A DNA stretch of 64,000 bases, taken from the NCBI GenBank assembly GCA_030691075.1, contig JAUYFI010000184.1, positions 22,861 through 86,860 of the forward strand, written 5' to 3'. This DNA comes from Sulfurisoma sp. (lineage in GTDB: Bacteria > Pseudomonadota > Gammaproteobacteria > Burkholderiales > Rhodocyclaceae). Positions 1-9,569 of the stretch are shown here, piece after piece. The position numbers and the translations under genes were made by a program. Numbering within the stretch: position 1 is the first letter of the stretch; every line of letters starts with the position of its first letter. The notes below the pieces were generated by a model. That model was not told the DNA's origin. It saw nothing but the letters and a program-made list of their open reading frames with translations, and searched no databases.

Positions 1-2100
1 TGCGGTCCCTGCACGGAAATTTTTTACGACCACGGCGAGCATATCTGGGGCGGCCCCCCCGGCTCGCCCGACGAAGACGGCGACCGCTACATCGAGATCT
101 GGAACAACGTCTTCATGCAGTTCAACCGCGACGAGGCGGGGGTGATGCATCCGCTGCCGAAACCTTCTGTCGATACCGGCATGGGCCTGGAGCGCGTCTC
201 GGCGGTCTTGCAGCATGTGCACAGCAACTACGAGATCGACCTGTTCCAGACGCTGATCCAGGCCGCCGCGCGCGAGACGTCGGACGCCGACATGGACAGC
301 CCCAGTCTCCGCGTGCTGGCCGACCACATCCGCGCGTGTTCCTTCCTGCTCGCCGACGGCGTGATTCCGGGCAACGTCGGCCGCGGCTTCGTGCTGCGCC
401 GCATCGTCCGCCGCGCCATCCGCCACGGCTGGAAGCTCGGCGCGCGCGAGGCCTTCTTCCACAAGCTGGTGCCCGACCTTGTCGCCGAGATGGGCGCGGC
501 CTATCCCGAACTGGTCAGCGGCGAGAAACGCGTGATGGAAATACTGAAGCAGGAGGAAGACCGCTTCTTCACCACCATCGAGCACGGCATGGCCATCGTC
601 GAGGCCGAACTGACTGCCATGGATCGCGTCGGCAAGACCGTCTTCGACGGCGCCACCGCCTTCAAGCTGCACGACACCTACGGCTTCCCGCTCGACCTCA
701 CCGCCGACATCTGCCGCGAACGCAGGGTGACGGTGGACGCGGCCGCCTTCGACGCCGCCATGGCGCGGCAGAAGGAACAGGCGCGCGCCGCCGGCAAGTT
801 CAGGATGGCCGCCAACCTCGAGTACGCCGGCCCGGCCACCATCTTCCACGGTTACGACGGGCTGGAGCACAAGGGCAAGGTGCTGGCCTTGTACAAGGAC
901 GGCGCGCCGGTCAATACATTGCACGAAGGCGAGATGGGCGTGGTCGTCCTCGACCACACGCCGTTCTACGCCGAGTCCGGCGGCCAGGTCGGCGACCGCG
1001 GCGAACTGCGTGGAACGGGGGGCATCCTCGCGGTCGAGGACACGCAGAAGATTCAGGCCGCCGTCTTCGGCCACCACGGCATCGTCAGCACCGGCACGCT
1101 AAAAGTCGGCGCTGGCGTGACGGCGAAAGTCGACACGCAAGCCCGCGCCCGCACCGTGCGCCATCACTCGGCCACCCACCTGATGCACAAGGCTTTACGC
1201 TCCGTGCTCGGCGCCCATGTGCAGCAGAAAGGCTCGCAGGTCGACCCGGACAAGACCCGTTTCGACTTCGCCCACACCCAGCCGATGACGGCGGACGAGA
1301 TCGCCCGCGTCGAGCGCATCGTCAATGACGAGATCATCAGTAACGCCGCCACGCAGGCGCGCGTGATGAAGCTCGACGACGCGCGGAAGACCGGCGCCAT
1401 GATGCTGTTCGGCGAGAAGTACGGCGAGGAGGTGCGCGTGCTCGACATCGGCTCATCCTGCGAACTCTGCGGCGGCATTCATGTGAGCCGCACCGGCGAC
1501 ATCGGCCTGTTCAAGGTGGCGATGGAATCCGGCGTCGCCGCCGGCGTGCGCCGCATCGAGGCGGTCTGCGGCGATGTCGCCGTGGCGCGCATCCAGCAGC
1601 AGCAGGCCCAGCTCGACGCCGTCGCCGCCGAGATCAAGGCGCAGCCGGCCGAGGCGGCCGCGCGCGTGGCGCAGATTCTCGACGGCGTGAAGGCGCTGGA
1701 GAAGGAACTGGCGAAACTGAAATCCAAACTCGCCGCCAGCCAGGGCGACGACCTCGTCGATCAGGCCGTCGACGTCAAGGGCATCAAGGTCTTGGCTGTG
1801 CAGATGGAAGGCGCCGACGCCACCGCCCTGCGCGAGACCATGGACAAGCTCAAGGACAAGCTGAAGAGCGCGGCCATCGTGCTCGCCGCCGTGAGCGAGG
1901 GCAAGGTCAGCCTGATCGCCGGCGTTACCGCCGATCTCACCGCGAAAGTGAAGGCCGGCGAACTGGTGAATGCCGTGGCGCTGCAGGTCGGCGGCAAGGG
2001 CGGCGGCCGCCCCGACATGGCGCAGGCCGGCGGAACCCAGCCGGAGAATCTTGCCGCCGCGCTGGCGTCGGTCAAGGGCTGGGTCGAGGCCAAGCTCTAA
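1..2100 (+). CDS. alaS: Alanine--tRNA ligase, 5'-truncated by window edge
   Basis: Charges tRNA-Ala with alanine and hydrolyses mischarged Ser/Gly-tRNA-Ala in the cytoplasm. The frame is open from base 1, so the gene starts outside the window. The 699 codons present are the C-terminal four fifths of a roughly 870-residue enzyme. Visible are the end of the aminoacylation core ([10 protein letters not shown], about 180-210), the editing-domain zinc ligands HHSATHLMH (about 1165) and CELCGGIH (about 1460), a coiled-coil linker, and the C-terminal DHHA1 signature [12 protein letters not shown] (about 2000). A copy of the dispersed 27-bp repeat lies in frame at 1101-1125 (reads KVGAGVTA), and another starts on the stop codon. 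Identity is certain. Confidence 0.98.
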   Translation, partial: CGPCTEIFYDHGEHIWGGPPGSPDEDGDRYIEIWNNVFMQFNRDEAGVMHPLPKPSVDTGMGLERVSAVLQHVHSNYEIDLFQTLIQAAARETSDADMDSPSLRVLADHIRACSFLLADGVIPGNVGRGFVLRRIVRRAIRHGWKLGAREAFFHKLVPDLVAEMGAAYPELVSGEKRVMEILKQEEDRFFTTIEHGMAIVEAELTAMDRVGKTVFDGATAFKLHDTYGFPLDLTADICRERRVTVDAAAFDAAMARQKEQARAAGKFRMAANLEYAGPATIFHGYDGLEHKGKVLALYKDGAPVNTLHEGEMGVVVLDHTPFYAESGGQVGDRGELRGTGGILAVEDTQKIQAAVFGHHGIVSTGTLKVGAGVTAKVDTQARARTVRHHSATHLMHKALRSVLGAHVQQKGSQVDPDKTRFDFAHTQPMTADEIARVERIVNDEIISNAATQARVMKLDDARKTGAMMLFGEKYGEEVRVLDIGSSCELCGGIHVSRTGDIGLFKVAMESGVAAGVRRIEAVCGDVAVARIQQQQAQLDAVAAEIKAQPAEAAARVAQILDGVKALEKELAKLKSKLAASQGDDLVDQAVDVKGIKVLAVQMEGADATALRETMDKLKDKLKSAAIVLAAVSEGKVSLIAGVTADLTAKVKAGELVNAVALQVGGKGGGRPDMAQAGGTQPENLAAALASVKGWVEAKL
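1101..1125 (+). repeat. Dispersed 27-bp repeat, copy 1 (inside alaS)
   Basis: AAAAGTCGGCGCTGGCG followed by TGACGGCG. It matches the family consensus except at the variable positions and is read in frame as KVGAGVTA in the alaS editing region. Confidence 0.7.
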
Positions 2101-2125
2101 AAAGTCGGCGCCGGCGGGACGGCGG
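2099..2125 (+). repeat. Dispersed 27-bp repeat, copy 2 (overlaps the alaS stop)
   Basis: AAAAAGTCGGCGCCGGCG plus GGACGGCGG. It begins on the last two bases of the alaS TAA codon and fills the gap before the accessory patch. Confidence 0.85.
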
Positions 2126-2154
2126 TGCCGGTTGTTTCTGGCCGATCAATCGGC

Positions 2155-2595
2155 TCAGAACGCCCTGACCTTGAGCGAACGACCGTTTTTCAAGGTCAGG
2201 CAAACGCCTTTGGGCAGAGTGGCAAATGATACCCGGCCTTTGAACATGTTTTGCAGCACCTGATTGCTTTTCGCATTGGTCGTAAAACAGATCGGCAGGC
2301 CGATGTTCTCAAGATAATCATCGCCCGCGCCATCGTAATCGTCGGGCGACTGCGATGCCAGGGTTACCACCAGCCCCTTGGAGCGATGCAGGCGTATGCA
2401 GTCGGACAAGGCAAGGTGCTTGGAAGCCAAGAGGTGGCGTGCTTCATCGACGGCCAGCACGATCCGGATTGCGCGATTCCCCTCGCCGTCTGTCGCCGCT
2501 TCGGGTATGCGCTTGACAAGCGCCACTTCATTGAGAATCCCGGCGGCCAAGTTGTTCGTTTTGACGGTCTCGGCGGTGAAAGAAAGTTCAATCAT
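2155..2595 (-). pseudogene. C-terminal remnant of a P-loop ATPase (HerA/conjugation-type?)
   Basis: An open frame of 146 codons beginning at an internal ATG. It carries a Walker-B-like strand (RIVLAVDEARHLL, residues 44-56), then GLVVTLASQSPDDY (74-87) and a C-terminal domain. There is no Walker A segment and nothing upstream supplies one, so only the C-terminal third or so of an ATPase remains. The pattern resembles HerA/VirB4-like ATPases of restriction or conjugation systems, but I cannot name the family. It sits between the alaS 3' repeat and a toxin-antitoxin pair, so it is probably debris of an accessory insertion. A small standalone protein is possible but less likely. Confidence 0.5.
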
Positions 2596-2697
2596 GAGGC
2601 GGATCGATGATGATGGCCGAGGCGGAAAGCCAGTGCTAGACTTGCCGCAATCATGTGCGGAGCAACAGGCCGCATCAACCGAGAACGGGGAACGCCC

Positions 2698-2943
2698 ATG
2701 ACCACCGTGCAGATCACCTTGTCCGACCAGTTGGCACAGGAGGCCCAGCGCGCCGGGCTTCTGTCGCAGGTCGCAATGGAGAAACTGTTGCGCGAGCAGT
2801 TGCAGGCGCAGCGTCGTGACTCGTTCTTCTCGGCAATCGAGCGCATGGCGCAGGTGCGTGCGCCGGCCGTGATGACGCCCGAGGAGGTGGCTGAAGAGAT
2901 TCGCGCCATGCGCGCGGAGCGACGCGGGAAAGCCGGCGGTTGA
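2698..2943 (+). CDS. Antitoxin-like protein (partner of PIN toxin)
   Basis: 81 residues, mostly helical and charged: a short N-terminal strand (TVQITL) followed by helices with an EEVAEEIRAMRAERR tail. This is the usual shape of VapB/RHH-type antitoxins that precede PIN toxins. The ATG at 2698 is chosen because it starts the conserved-looking segment. The gene overlaps the downstream PIN gene by one base (stop TGA 2941-2943, ATG from 2943), as in translationally coupled TA operons. Its toxin partner is internally deleted, so the antitoxin is probably an orphan. Confidence 0.65.
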   Translation: MTTVQITLSDQLAQEAQRAGLLSQVAMEKLLREQLQAQRRDSFFSAIERMAQVRAPAVMTPEEVAEEIRAMRAERRGKAGG

Positions 2944-3140
2944 TGCGGTTGCTGCTCGACACCAACGTGGTCGCATCGGCCATGTTGTGGGGCGGCAATC
3001 CGTTGCTGCTGTTGCAGGCAAGGCGTGAGGGGCGGATCGAGCTTTGCACCAGCACGCCGCTGCTGGCGGTTCGCGAATATCAGGGCATAAGGATCGTCAG
3101 CGTGGCGGAGGCTCTTGGAATCGTGAGGGCCAAGGCATAG
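2943..3140 (+). pseudogene. PIN-domain toxin with internal deletion
   Basis: 65 residues instead of about 135-145. The first part (MRLLLDTNVVASAMLWGG) is a canonical PIN N-terminus with the first catalytic Asp (D6). After STPLLA the sequence jumps to YQGIRIVSVAEAL, which is the usual last strand and helix of PIN toxins of this type. The central acidic residues are therefore missing without a frameshift, and the product should be inactive as an RNase. It overlaps the antitoxin gene by one base. This is one of several genes here that keep both ends and lack the middle. Confidence 0.7.
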
Positions 3141-3146
3141 GCGGTG

Positions 3147-4388
3147 CTATTCGTTCTCCCGCCCGATGTTCGAGGCCCAGGTCAACGCCTGGGTCAGGCA
3201 GGTGTTGATCACCGTGTGGTCGGCGCCCGGCAGTTGCTCGGTGAGATCGTGGCAGGCCTGACCGTCGCTGGTCTCGAGCGCCTCGGAGAGCAGCAGCAGG
3301 GTGCCGAGTTCGCCGCCGCGCGACTCGAGCGCCTCGCGCACATCGCCGGTCAGATTGACGCCATTGAGTACCTCATCCATCGTCACGCCCATCAGCGTCG
3401 GCATCAGCGACATGATGCCGGCCATGAAGGCGCGGTCCTCGGCCTCGCGGTTGCCCGGGTGCAGCTTGCCGGCCATCAGCTCCATCAGGCGGCCCCGCGT
3501 CGCCGCGAGTTGCAGCAGCGGGCTGGCGACGCTGCCGCCGGCCGGGTTGGTGTAGAGGAGGATCTGCAGCCAGCGCTGCAACTGGCGCCGGCCGAGCACG
3601 GTGATGGCGTGGCGCAGGCTGGTGACCTTGGTGCGCACGCCGGTCGCGACCGAGTTGGTCAGCCGCATCAGGTTCATGGCCAGCCCCGGCTCGCGCTTGA
3701 AGACGGCTTCGAGGTCGTTGGTCTCGGCGTCGCCCAGCACGAGACCGAGCAGGCGCATCAGCGATAGCTGCGAGTGGCCGAGTTTGCGACCGGCGATGAT
3801 GACCGGCTTGGCGAAATAGTAGCCCTGGAACAGGGCGTAGCCGAGATCGTGGCAATGCCGCGCCTGCTCGCGCGAGTCGACCTTTTCCGCGAGCAGCTGC
3901 AGCGGCCAGCGCTTGAGCGCCTGGGTGGTCCTGGCCAGTCCCTCCTGGTCGAGCGGCATCAGGTCGACCTTGACGATCTCGACCAGATCGAGCAGCGGCA
4001 GCCACTTGTCCTCGTAATTGACGAAGTCGTCGAGCGCCAGCATGAAGCCGCGCGCCTTCAGTTCCTTGCAGCGCTCGACGATCTCGGGCGTGACCTCGAC
4101 GGTTTCGAGCACTTCCAGCACGATCTTGTCGGGCGGCAGGATCTCGATGATGTCGGAACGCAGCAGCGTCGCGTCGCAGTTGATGAAGCCCTTGTAGGGC
4201 CCCAGCGCCTGCTCGATGCCGAGTTCGGCGAAGGCATGATTGACCACGCTCGCCGTCGCGGCCAGGTCGTCGTGGATGTGCGCCTCGTTCTTCGCCCGGC
4301 CGCTGCGGAACAGCAGTTCGTAGGCGAACAGATCGTGCTTGCGGTCGAGGATCGGCTGGCGGCCGATGAAGACCTCTTCAGTGGCCAC
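3147..4388 (-). CDS. EAL-HDOD domain protein (YuxH type, degenerate EAL)
   Basis: 413 residues with a GTG start (4386-4388). An N-terminal EAL-like domain (about 5-205: FIGRQPILDR, YELLFR, LALDDFV, GYYFAKP) is followed by an HDOD domain (about 215-400). YELL replaces EAL and the DDFGTG loop is changed to DDFVNY, so c-di-GMP hydrolysis is unlikely. This matches known EAL-HDOD proteins, thought to act as protein- or nucleotide-sensing adaptors in motility and c-di-GMP pathways. The start overlaps the end of the upstream phosphomannomutase by 11 bp, suggesting coupling. Confidence 0.85.
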   Translation of the reverse strand: MATEEVFIGRQPILDRKHDLFAYELLFRSGRAKNEAHIHDDLAATASVVNHAFAELGIEQALGPYKGFINCDATLLRSDIIEILPPDKIVLEVLETVEVTPEIVERCKELKARGFMLALDDFVNYEDKWLPLLDLVEIVKVDLMPLDQEGLARTTQALKRWPLQLLAEKVDSREQARHCHDLGYALFQGYYFAKPVIIAGRKLGHSQLSLMRLLGLVLGDAETNDLEAVFKREPGLAMNLMRLTNSVATGVRTKVTSLRHAITVLGRRQLQRWLQILLYTNPAGGSVASPLLQLAATRGRLMELMAGKLHPGNREAEDRAFMAGIMSLMPTLMGVTMDEVLNGVNLTGDVREALESRGGELGTLLLLSEALETSDGQACHDLTEQLPGADHTVINTCLTQALTWASNIGRENE

Positions 4389-5766
4389 TGTCGAACTTTA
4401 CTTGCAAGCCCGGCCAGACCGCCTCGAGTGCCTTCTTGAACTCGGCCTGGATGCGGGCGAGCGCCTTGGCATTGTCGGCCTCGAAGCGCAACACCACGAC
4501 CGGCGTGGTGTTGGAAGCGCGGGCCAGGCCGAAACCGTCGGCATATTCGGCGCGCACGCCGTCGATGGTGATGAGTTGCTTCGCGCCCGGGAACTTGCCC
4601 TGCTTCTGCAGCTTCGCGATCAATGCGTGCGGCTCGCCTTCCTGCATCTTCAGGTTGAGCTCGGGCGTGGACAGGGCATTGGGCAGGTTCTTCAGCGGCC
4701 AGTTGGCATCCTTCCAGCGCGAGACGATCTCGAGCAGGCGGGCGCCGGCGTAGGTGCCGTCGTCGAAGCCGAACCAGCGCTCCTTGAAGAACATGTGGCC
4801 GCTCATCTCGCCGCCCAGCGGCGCGCCGGTTTCCTTGAGCTTGCTCTTGATGAAGGCGTGGCCGGTGTTCCACATCAGCGGCTTGCCGCCCTGGTACTTG
4901 ATCGACTCGGCCACCCAGCGCGAGCACTTGACGTCGAAGATGATCGTGGCCTTCGGCTGGCGTGTCAGCACGTCGGCGGCAAACAGCATCAACTGGCGGT
5001 CGGGATAGATGATCTCGCCATCCTTGGTCACCACGCCGAGGCGGTCGCCGTCGCCGTCGAAGGCGAGCCCGAGTTCCGCGTCGGTCTCGCGCAATGCGCG
5101 ACGCACGTCCTCGAGGTTTTCCGGTTTGGACGGATCGGGATGATGGTTGGGGAAGGTGCCATCGACCTTGCAGAACAGTTCGACGACTTCGCAGCCCATG
5201 CGCCGGAACAATTCCGGAGCGATGTCGCCGGCGACGCCGTTGCCGCAGTCGACCACGATCTTCATCGGCCGGGAGAGCTTGACGTCCTCGACGATGCGGG
5301 AGATGTAGGCTTCCTTGACGTCGGCATGACGGACCATGCCTTGGCCCTCGACGAAGCGGCGCGCCTCGATCATCTGCCGCAGCGACTGGATCAGCGAGCC
5401 ATGGAGCGTCTCGCCGCCGAGCACCATCTTGAGGCCGTTGTAGTCGGGCGGGTTGTGGCTGCCGGTCACCGACACGCAACTGCCGGTGCCGAGGTGGTGC
5501 GCGGCGAAGTAGGTGATGGGTGTCGACACGCGGCCGATGTCGATGACGTCGATGCCGGCCGAGGTGATGCCCTCGGCCAGCGCGGCGGCCAGTTCGGGGC
5601 CGGACAGGCGACCGTCGCGGCCGACGACGATGGAAACCAGGCCGCGCTTCCGTGCTTCGGTGCCGAGCGCCTGGCCGACGAGACGCACGACTTCGGGCGT
5701 CAGCGTTTTGCCGACGATGCCGCGAATGTCGTAGGCCTTGAAGATTTCGGGGGCGAGCGTGCTCAT
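4378..5766 (-). CDS. algC: Phosphomannomutase/phosphoglucomutase
   Basis: Interconverts hexose 1- and 6-phosphates and so supplies mannose-1-P or glucose-1-P for LPS and exopolysaccharide. 462 residues from the ATG at 5766, which has a GGAGACAC ribosome site; upstream in-frame ATGs lack one. Landmarks are the N-terminal FKAYDIRG, the phosphoserine loop SVTGSHNPPDYNG, the metal loop DGDGDRLG, the sugar loop GEMSGHMFF and a C-terminal phosphate-binding domain. Length is typical of AlgC/ManB. A heptosyltransferase gene lies nearby, which agrees with an envelope-sugar role. The algC/manB choice is not settled by sequence alone. Confidence 0.9.
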   Translation of the reverse strand: MSTLAPEIFKAYDIRGIVGKTLTPEVVRLVGQALGTEARKRGLVSIVVGRDGRLSGPELAAALAEGITSAGIDVIDIGRVSTPITYFAAHHLGTGSCVSVTGSHNPPDYNGLKMVLGGETLHGSLIQSLRQMIEARRFVEGQGMVRHADVKEAYISRIVEDVKLSRPMKIVVDCGNGVAGDIAPELFRRMGCEVVELFCKVDGTFPNHHPDPSKPENLEDVRRALRETDAELGLAFDGDGDRLGVVTKDGEIIYPDRQLMLFAADVLTRQPKATIIFDVKCSRWVAESIKYQGGKPLMWNTGHAFIKSKLKETGAPLGGEMSGHMFFKERWFGFDDGTYAGARLLEIVSRWKDANWPLKNLPNALSTPELNLKMQEGEPHALIAKLQKQGKFPGAKQLITIDGVRAEYADGFGLARASNTTPVVVLRFEADNAKALARIQAEFKKALEAVWPGLQVKFDSGH

Positions 5767-5819
5767 GTGTGTCTCCTTGTTCATTCTATTTTGGCCATTA
5801 TCCCACCAGGCCATCGCTC

Positions 5820-6248
5820 TCAGTGGAGGGTTTTTCGCGGTGGCTCGGCGTCAGTGTCGGGCGGCGCCGGCGAGGCGTGGTGCAGCACCATGCGCCAGCC
5901 GAGCGCGCCGCGTACATAGACGTTGCTGGCGACCACCGGCGCGCGCACCGATTCATCGTTGCGCACGGCGATGTGCTCCATGACGGTGTTGAGGGCCGCC
6001 AGCGGTCCCTGCACGGTGGTGGGCCGCGACAGCCGCACCCGCAGGCGGGCGCCGCCGTCGAAGATGCGCCGCCAGGCTTCGCGGATCGCGGCATAGCCGA
6101 TCAGGCGCGATCCCCCGGGGTGGATGCAGACGATTTCCTCGTCCTCGGCCCAGACCGCCATCATCGCCTCGAGGTCGGCGCGCTCGATGGCCTCGTAGAA
6201 GGCAGCCTCGACGTCCTGCGGCGTCGGGAAGATGGGCTTGTTGGGCAT
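5820..6248 (-). CDS. SnoaL/NTF2-like protein (DUF4440 type)
   Basis: 142 residues with the cone-shaped NTF2-like pattern: an N-terminal helix pair (AAFYEAIERADLEAMMAVWAE), then VCIHPGG and the C-terminal antiparallel strands ending WRMVLHHAS. These small proteins bind or isomerise hydrophobic ligands or serve as stress proteins. No substrate can be read from sequence. It lies directly downstream of the heptosyltransferase gene on the same strand (1 bp apart), so they are probably cotranscribed. Confidence 0.75.
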   Translation of the reverse strand: MPNKPIFPTPQDVEAAFYEAIERADLEAMMAVWAEDEEIVCIHPGGSRLIGYAAIREAWRRIFDGGARLRVRLSRPTTVQGPLAALNTVMEHIAVRNDESVRAPVVASNVYVRGALGWRMVLHHASPAPPDTDAEPPRKTLH

Positions 6249-6249
6249 C

Positions 6250-7236
6250 TCAGCGAGGAATGGCGGCGAGCACTTGCTCGGGTGTCAGGTTCTCGAGGCA
6301 GCGCAGATGACCCAGCGGGCATTCGCGCTTGAAGCAGGGACTGCAATCGAGGTTCAGCGAAACGACTTTCGCACGCGGCGACAGCGGCGGGGTGTAGCCG
6401 GGGCTGGACGAACCGTAGAGCGCCAGCAGCGGCCGGTCGAGCGCGGCGGCGACGTGCATCAGGCCGGAGTCGTTGCTGACAACGAGGCGCGCGCCGGCGA
6501 TGAGGTCGATGGCTTGTTCGAGGCTGGTGCGGCCGCAGAGGTTCAGGGCGGCGCCGTCGGCGAGGCGGGCAATCTCGTCGCCCACTTCACGATCCCTGGC
6601 CGAGCCGATCAGCCAGACCGCCGTTCCGCCAGCGCCGACTTTTTGCGCCAGCGCTGCAAAGTGCCTCGCCGGCCAGCGCTTGGCCGGGCCGTACTCGGCG
6701 CCGGGGCAGAAGACGACGGGCGCGGCGGTTTCGGGCAGGCCAAGCGCGCCGCGCGCCGCACGCTGTTGCTCCGGCGTCGAGCTCAGCCGTGGCGGCGGCG
6801 TATTGCCTTCGAGCGGGCCGGCCAGCGCGGCATAGCGGTCAACCAGTCGCGGCAGGGCAGACTCATCGAGACGATGGCGCTCGTTCAGCAGGACGTAGCG
6901 TGCCTCGCCGTGGTAGCCGATGCGGCGCGGGATGCCGGCGAGGAAGGGAATCAGCGCCGACTTCCAGGAGTTGGGCAGGACATAGGCCGCGGAAAAGCCG
7001 TCGCTGGCGACACGGCGAGCGAGGGCGCGACGGCCCGCCCAGTCGAACACGCCGTGGGCGAAGGGATTCTCGATGACCGCCGCGACCTCCGCCATGCGTG
7101 CCAGCAGCGGCGCGCCCCACGCCGGTGCCAGGACGTGAATATCGCCGTCCGGGCGCTGCGATCGCAGCCGCGTCAGCAGCGGCTGCATCATGATCGTGTC
7201 GCCGATCCAGGACGGCGCGACGACGAGCAGTTTCAG
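6250..7236 (-). CDS. waaF: ADP-heptose:LPS heptosyltransferase II
   Basis: GT9 enzyme adding the second heptose to the LPS inner core at the cytoplasmic membrane. 328 residues if it starts at CTG 7236. The conserved N-terminus LKLLVVAPSWIGDTIMMQPLL begins exactly there, and no ATG, GTG or TTG lies close upstream in frame. GT9 hallmarks include VVFCPGAEYGPAKRWP and VSNDSGLMHVAAAL. The start overlaps the stop of the zinc-finger gene (CTGA). The segment LAQKVGAGGTAVWLIGS contains a repeat copy read in frame where homologues have a variable loop of similar length. A rare CTG start or a missed start is the only doubt. Confidence 0.88.
   Translation of the reverse strand: MKLLVVAPSWIGDTIMMQPLLTRLRSQRPDGDIHVLAPAWGAPLLARMAEVAAVIENPFAHGVFDWAGRRALARRVASDGFSAAYVLPNSWKSALIPFLAGIPRRIGYHGEARYVLLNERHRLDESALPRLVDRYAALAGPLEGNTPPPRLSSTPEQQRAARGALGLPETAAPVVFCPGAEYGPAKRWPARHFAALAQKVGAGGTAVWLIGSARDREVGDEIARLADGAALNLCGRTSLEQAIDLIAGARLVVSNDSGLMHVAAALDRPLLALYGSSSPGYTPPLSPRAKVVSLNLDCSPCFKRECPLGHLRCLENLTPEQVLAAIPR
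6618..6644 (-). repeat. Dispersed 27-bp repeat, copy 3 (inside waaF)
   Basis: Plus-strand complement of AAAAAGTCGGCGCTGGCG-GA-ACGGCGG, a perfect match to the consensus. It is read in frame as KVGAGGTA in waaF. Confidence 0.9.
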
Positions 7237-7445
7237 TGGTGGCCCTTCGGTTTTTCGCCCGTGAACCGGTACTTGGTGCCGCAGTAGGGGCAGGTGGCTT
7301 CGCCGGCGGTGTTTTTCAGCACGTCGAGGAAGACGCGTGGATGGCGCGCCCACAGCGGCGCGTCGGGACGCGGGCAGTGCAGCGGCAGGTCGTGGGCGGT
7401 GACGGCGACTTCGCGGGCGGTATCGGTGGCGGCAACAGGGGTCAT
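7233..7445 (-). CDS. CHCC-type zinc-finger protein
   Basis: 70-residue zf-CHCC protein. The ligands are visible as HCPRP...ATCPYCGTKYRF, like the mitochondrial NDUFS6 zinc domain. Its bacterial function is not established. Its position between ilvE and waaF is common in betaproteobacteria. It overlaps the start of waaF and ends with GHH. Confidence 0.85.
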   Translation of the reverse strand: MTPVAATDTAREVAVTAHDLPLHCPRPDAPLWARHPRVFLDVLKNTAGEATCPYCGTKYRFTGEKPKGHH

Positions 7446-7452
7446 GGCGGCC

Positions 7453-8373
7453 TCAGACGTGCGTCAGCCAGTTGGCGCGGGCCGGCACCTTGCCGTTGAC
7501 CACGTCGAAATACAGGCTCTGCAATTTGGTGGTGATGGGCCCGCGGCGGCCCTCGCCGATGGTGCGACCATCGAGTTCGCGGATCGGCGTGACTTCGGCG
7601 GCGGTGCCGGTGAAGAAGGCCTCGTCGGCGATGTAGACGTCGTCGCGGGTCAGGCGCTTGGCGACCACCTTGTAGCCGAGTTCCTCGGCCAGCGCGATGA
7701 GGGTGGCGCGGGTGATGCCGATCAGGGCCGAGGCGATCTCGGGCTCGTAGATCACGCCGTCCTTGACGATGAACAGGTTCTCGCCGGCGCCTTCCGCGAC
7801 GAAGCCGTCGACGTCGAGCAGTAGCGCCTCGTCGTAGCCGTGCTCGGTCGCTTCCATGTTGGCGAGGATGGAGTTGGCGTAGGTGGCGGAAAATTTGGCG
7901 CGCGCCATGTTGACGTTCACGTGGTGACGGGCGAAGGACGAGGTCTTGACGCGGATGCCCTTTTCCATGCCTTCCTCGCCGAGGTAGGCGCCCCAGGGCC
8001 AGGCGGCGATGGCGACGTGGGTCTTGGCGCCCTTGGGCGAGACGCCCATCTTTTCCGAACCGTAGAAGGCGATCGGGCGGATGTAGGCGGATTCGAGCTT
8101 GTTGGCGCGCACGACTTCCTTCTGCGCCTCCATCAGCGTTTCCTTGTCCCAGGGCATGGGCATGCGGTAGATGTGAGCCGAGTTGAACAGGCGGTCGGTG
8201 TGTTCCTTGAGCTTGAAGATGGCGGTGCCGTTGACCGTCTTGTAGGCGCGCACGCCCTCGAACACGGCCAGGCCGTAGTGCAGGGAATGGGTCAGCACGT
8301 GGGTGGTGGCTTCGCGCCACGGCACGAGTTCGCCGTCCTGCCAGATGAAGCCGTCGCGATCGGCCATGGACAT
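7453..8373 (-). CDS. ilvE: Branched-chain amino acid aminotransferase
   Basis: PLP enzyme for the final transamination in Val/Leu/Ile synthesis. 306 residues, typical length. Landmarks of fold-type IV aminotransferases are FEGVRAYKT, the RPIAFYGSEKMGV segment, GAGENLFIVKDG and FFTGTAAEVTPI. Two in-frame ATGs (8373 and 8367) are possible; the first has GGAGA about 5 bases upstream. Divergent from the nudix gene, with 67 bp between them. Confidence 0.95.
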   Translation of the reverse strand: MSMADRDGFIWQDGELVPWREATTHVLTHSLHYGLAVFEGVRAYKTVNGTAIFKLKEHTDRLFNSAHIYRMPMPWDKETLMEAQKEVVRANKLESAYIRPIAFYGSEKMGVSPKGAKTHVAIAAWPWGAYLGEEGMEKGIRVKTSSFARHHVNVNMARAKFSATYANSILANMEATEHGYDEALLLDVDGFVAEGAGENLFIVKDGVIYEPEIASALIGITRATLIALAEELGYKVVAKRLTRDDVYIADEAFFTGTAAEVTPIRELDGRTIGEGRRGPITTKLQSLYFDVVNGKVPARANWLTHV

Positions 8374-8440
8374 GGGGAATCTCCGGTGTTTCTAAATGGA
8401 AAAGGCGATTTTATCGGATTTGGCTCGGTAAAATCGCGCC

Positions 8441-8899
8441 ATGAGCCCCGTGATCTGGAAACCCAATGTCACCGTTGCCGCGCTGATCGAGCGCGACGGC
8501 CGCTTCCTGCTGGTCGAGGAGGAAACCGAGGACGGCCTGCGCTTCAACCAGCCGGCCGGTCATCTCGACGAGGGCGAATCGCTGGTCGATGCCTGCGCCC
8601 GCGAGGCGTTGGAGGAAACGGCCTGGCACGTCAGGCCGACGGCGCTGGTCGGTGTCTATCAATGGCCGCGACCCCAAAGGGATATCACCTACCTGCGCTT
8701 CGCCTTCGCCTGCGAGCCGGTGGCGGAGCAGGACGGCCTGGCCCTCGACGCCGGCATCGTGCGCGCCGTCTGGCTGGCGCCGGAGGAGATCAAGGCCACG
8801 CGCGAGCGCCACCGGAGCCCGCTGGTGTGGCAGTGCGTGCAGGACACTCTGGCCGGGCGGCGCTTTCCGCTCGACCTGATCCGTCACCATGCGGTCTAG
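8441..8899 (+). CDS. nudJ: Nudix hydrolase (NudJ-like)
   Basis: 152 residues with a complete Nudix box GHLDEGESLVDACAREALEET (about 41-61), which coordinates the metal for cleaving nucleoside or thiamine pyrophosphates. Placement upstream of mnmA mirrors E. coli nudJ-mnmA, which supports the NudJ assignment. The 3' end overlaps the next gene by 11 bp, indicating one transcript with the secreted protein and mnmA. Confidence 0.85.
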   Translation: MSPVIWKPNVTVAALIERDGRFLLVEEETEDGLRFNQPAGHLDEGESLVDACAREALEETAWHVRPTALVGVYQWPRPQRDITYLRFAFACEPVAEQDGLALDAGIVRAVWLAPEEIKATRERHRSPLVWQCVQDTLAGRRFPLDLIRHHAV

Positions 8900-9569
8900 C
8901 AGCCTGCTCATGCTCCTTGCCGCTCCTGTCCTGTCCCTGGCCGCGGAGCCGGCGAAGAGAGCCGGGCGACCCGCGATCGCGGCGAAACCCTCGATGCCCG
9001 CGACAACGGCGGCCCGCGCGACCCCGGCAAGACCGGCGATGGTGGTGAAACCTGCCGCGATCGATGTCTGCTACAACTACGGTTGCGTGGCCGAGGGAAA
9101 AGTGAGCTTCTCGGGCAGGCAGCTGAGCGAACCGCGGCGCCTGCTCGGCATGGCCGGCGATTCGGTGCGCGAGCGATCGGTGCTGGCGCAAGTCATCGGT
9201 CGCATGTACGCCTGGGCCGCCGAGCAGACGCCGGTCGGCAACGACAAGGCCGGCAACTTCGCCGATGGCGGCATACACGGACAGATGGATTGCATCGACC
9301 ATTCCATCACCACCACGCGCTTCCTGCGCCTGCTGGAGCAGCGCGGCTGGCTGCGCTTCCATCGGGTGCTCGATCCCGTGCGGCGGAGCACATTCATCTT
9401 CGAGCATTTCAGCGCGGCGATCGAGGATCTCGGCGACGGCGTCAGCGTGATTCGCACCGACGACGAGAAACGCACCTGGGTGGTGGATAGCTGGTACGTC
9501 GACAACGGCAAGCCGGCCTGGGTCGCGCCGCTGGAAAAATGGGAGAGGGATCATGGTCTCGGGCTATAA
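8889..9569 (+). CDS. Conserved hypothetical secreted protein
   Basis: 226 residues. An N-terminal signal peptide ([18 protein letters not shown]) is followed by an Ala/Pro/Lys-rich low-complexity linker to about residue 55 and a globular domain with CYNYGC and [17 protein letters not shown]. The protein is probably periplasmic. No known family was recognised. It overlaps the upstream nudix gene by 11 bp and mnmA by 17 bp, so it is translationally embedded in the tRNA-thiolation operon, but nothing in the protein suggests tRNA work. Confidence 0.7.
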   Translation: MRSSSLLMLLAAPVLSLAAEPAKRAGRPAIAAKPSMPATTAARATPARPAMVVKPAAIDVCYNYGCVAEGKVSFSGRQLSEPRRLLGMAGDSVRERSVLAQVIGRMYAWAAEQTPVGNDKAGNFADGGIHGQMDCIDHSITTTRFLRLLEQRGWLRFHRVLDPVRRSTFIFEHFSAAIEDLGDGVSVIRTDDEKRTWVVDSWYVDNGKPAWVAPLEKWERDHGLGL

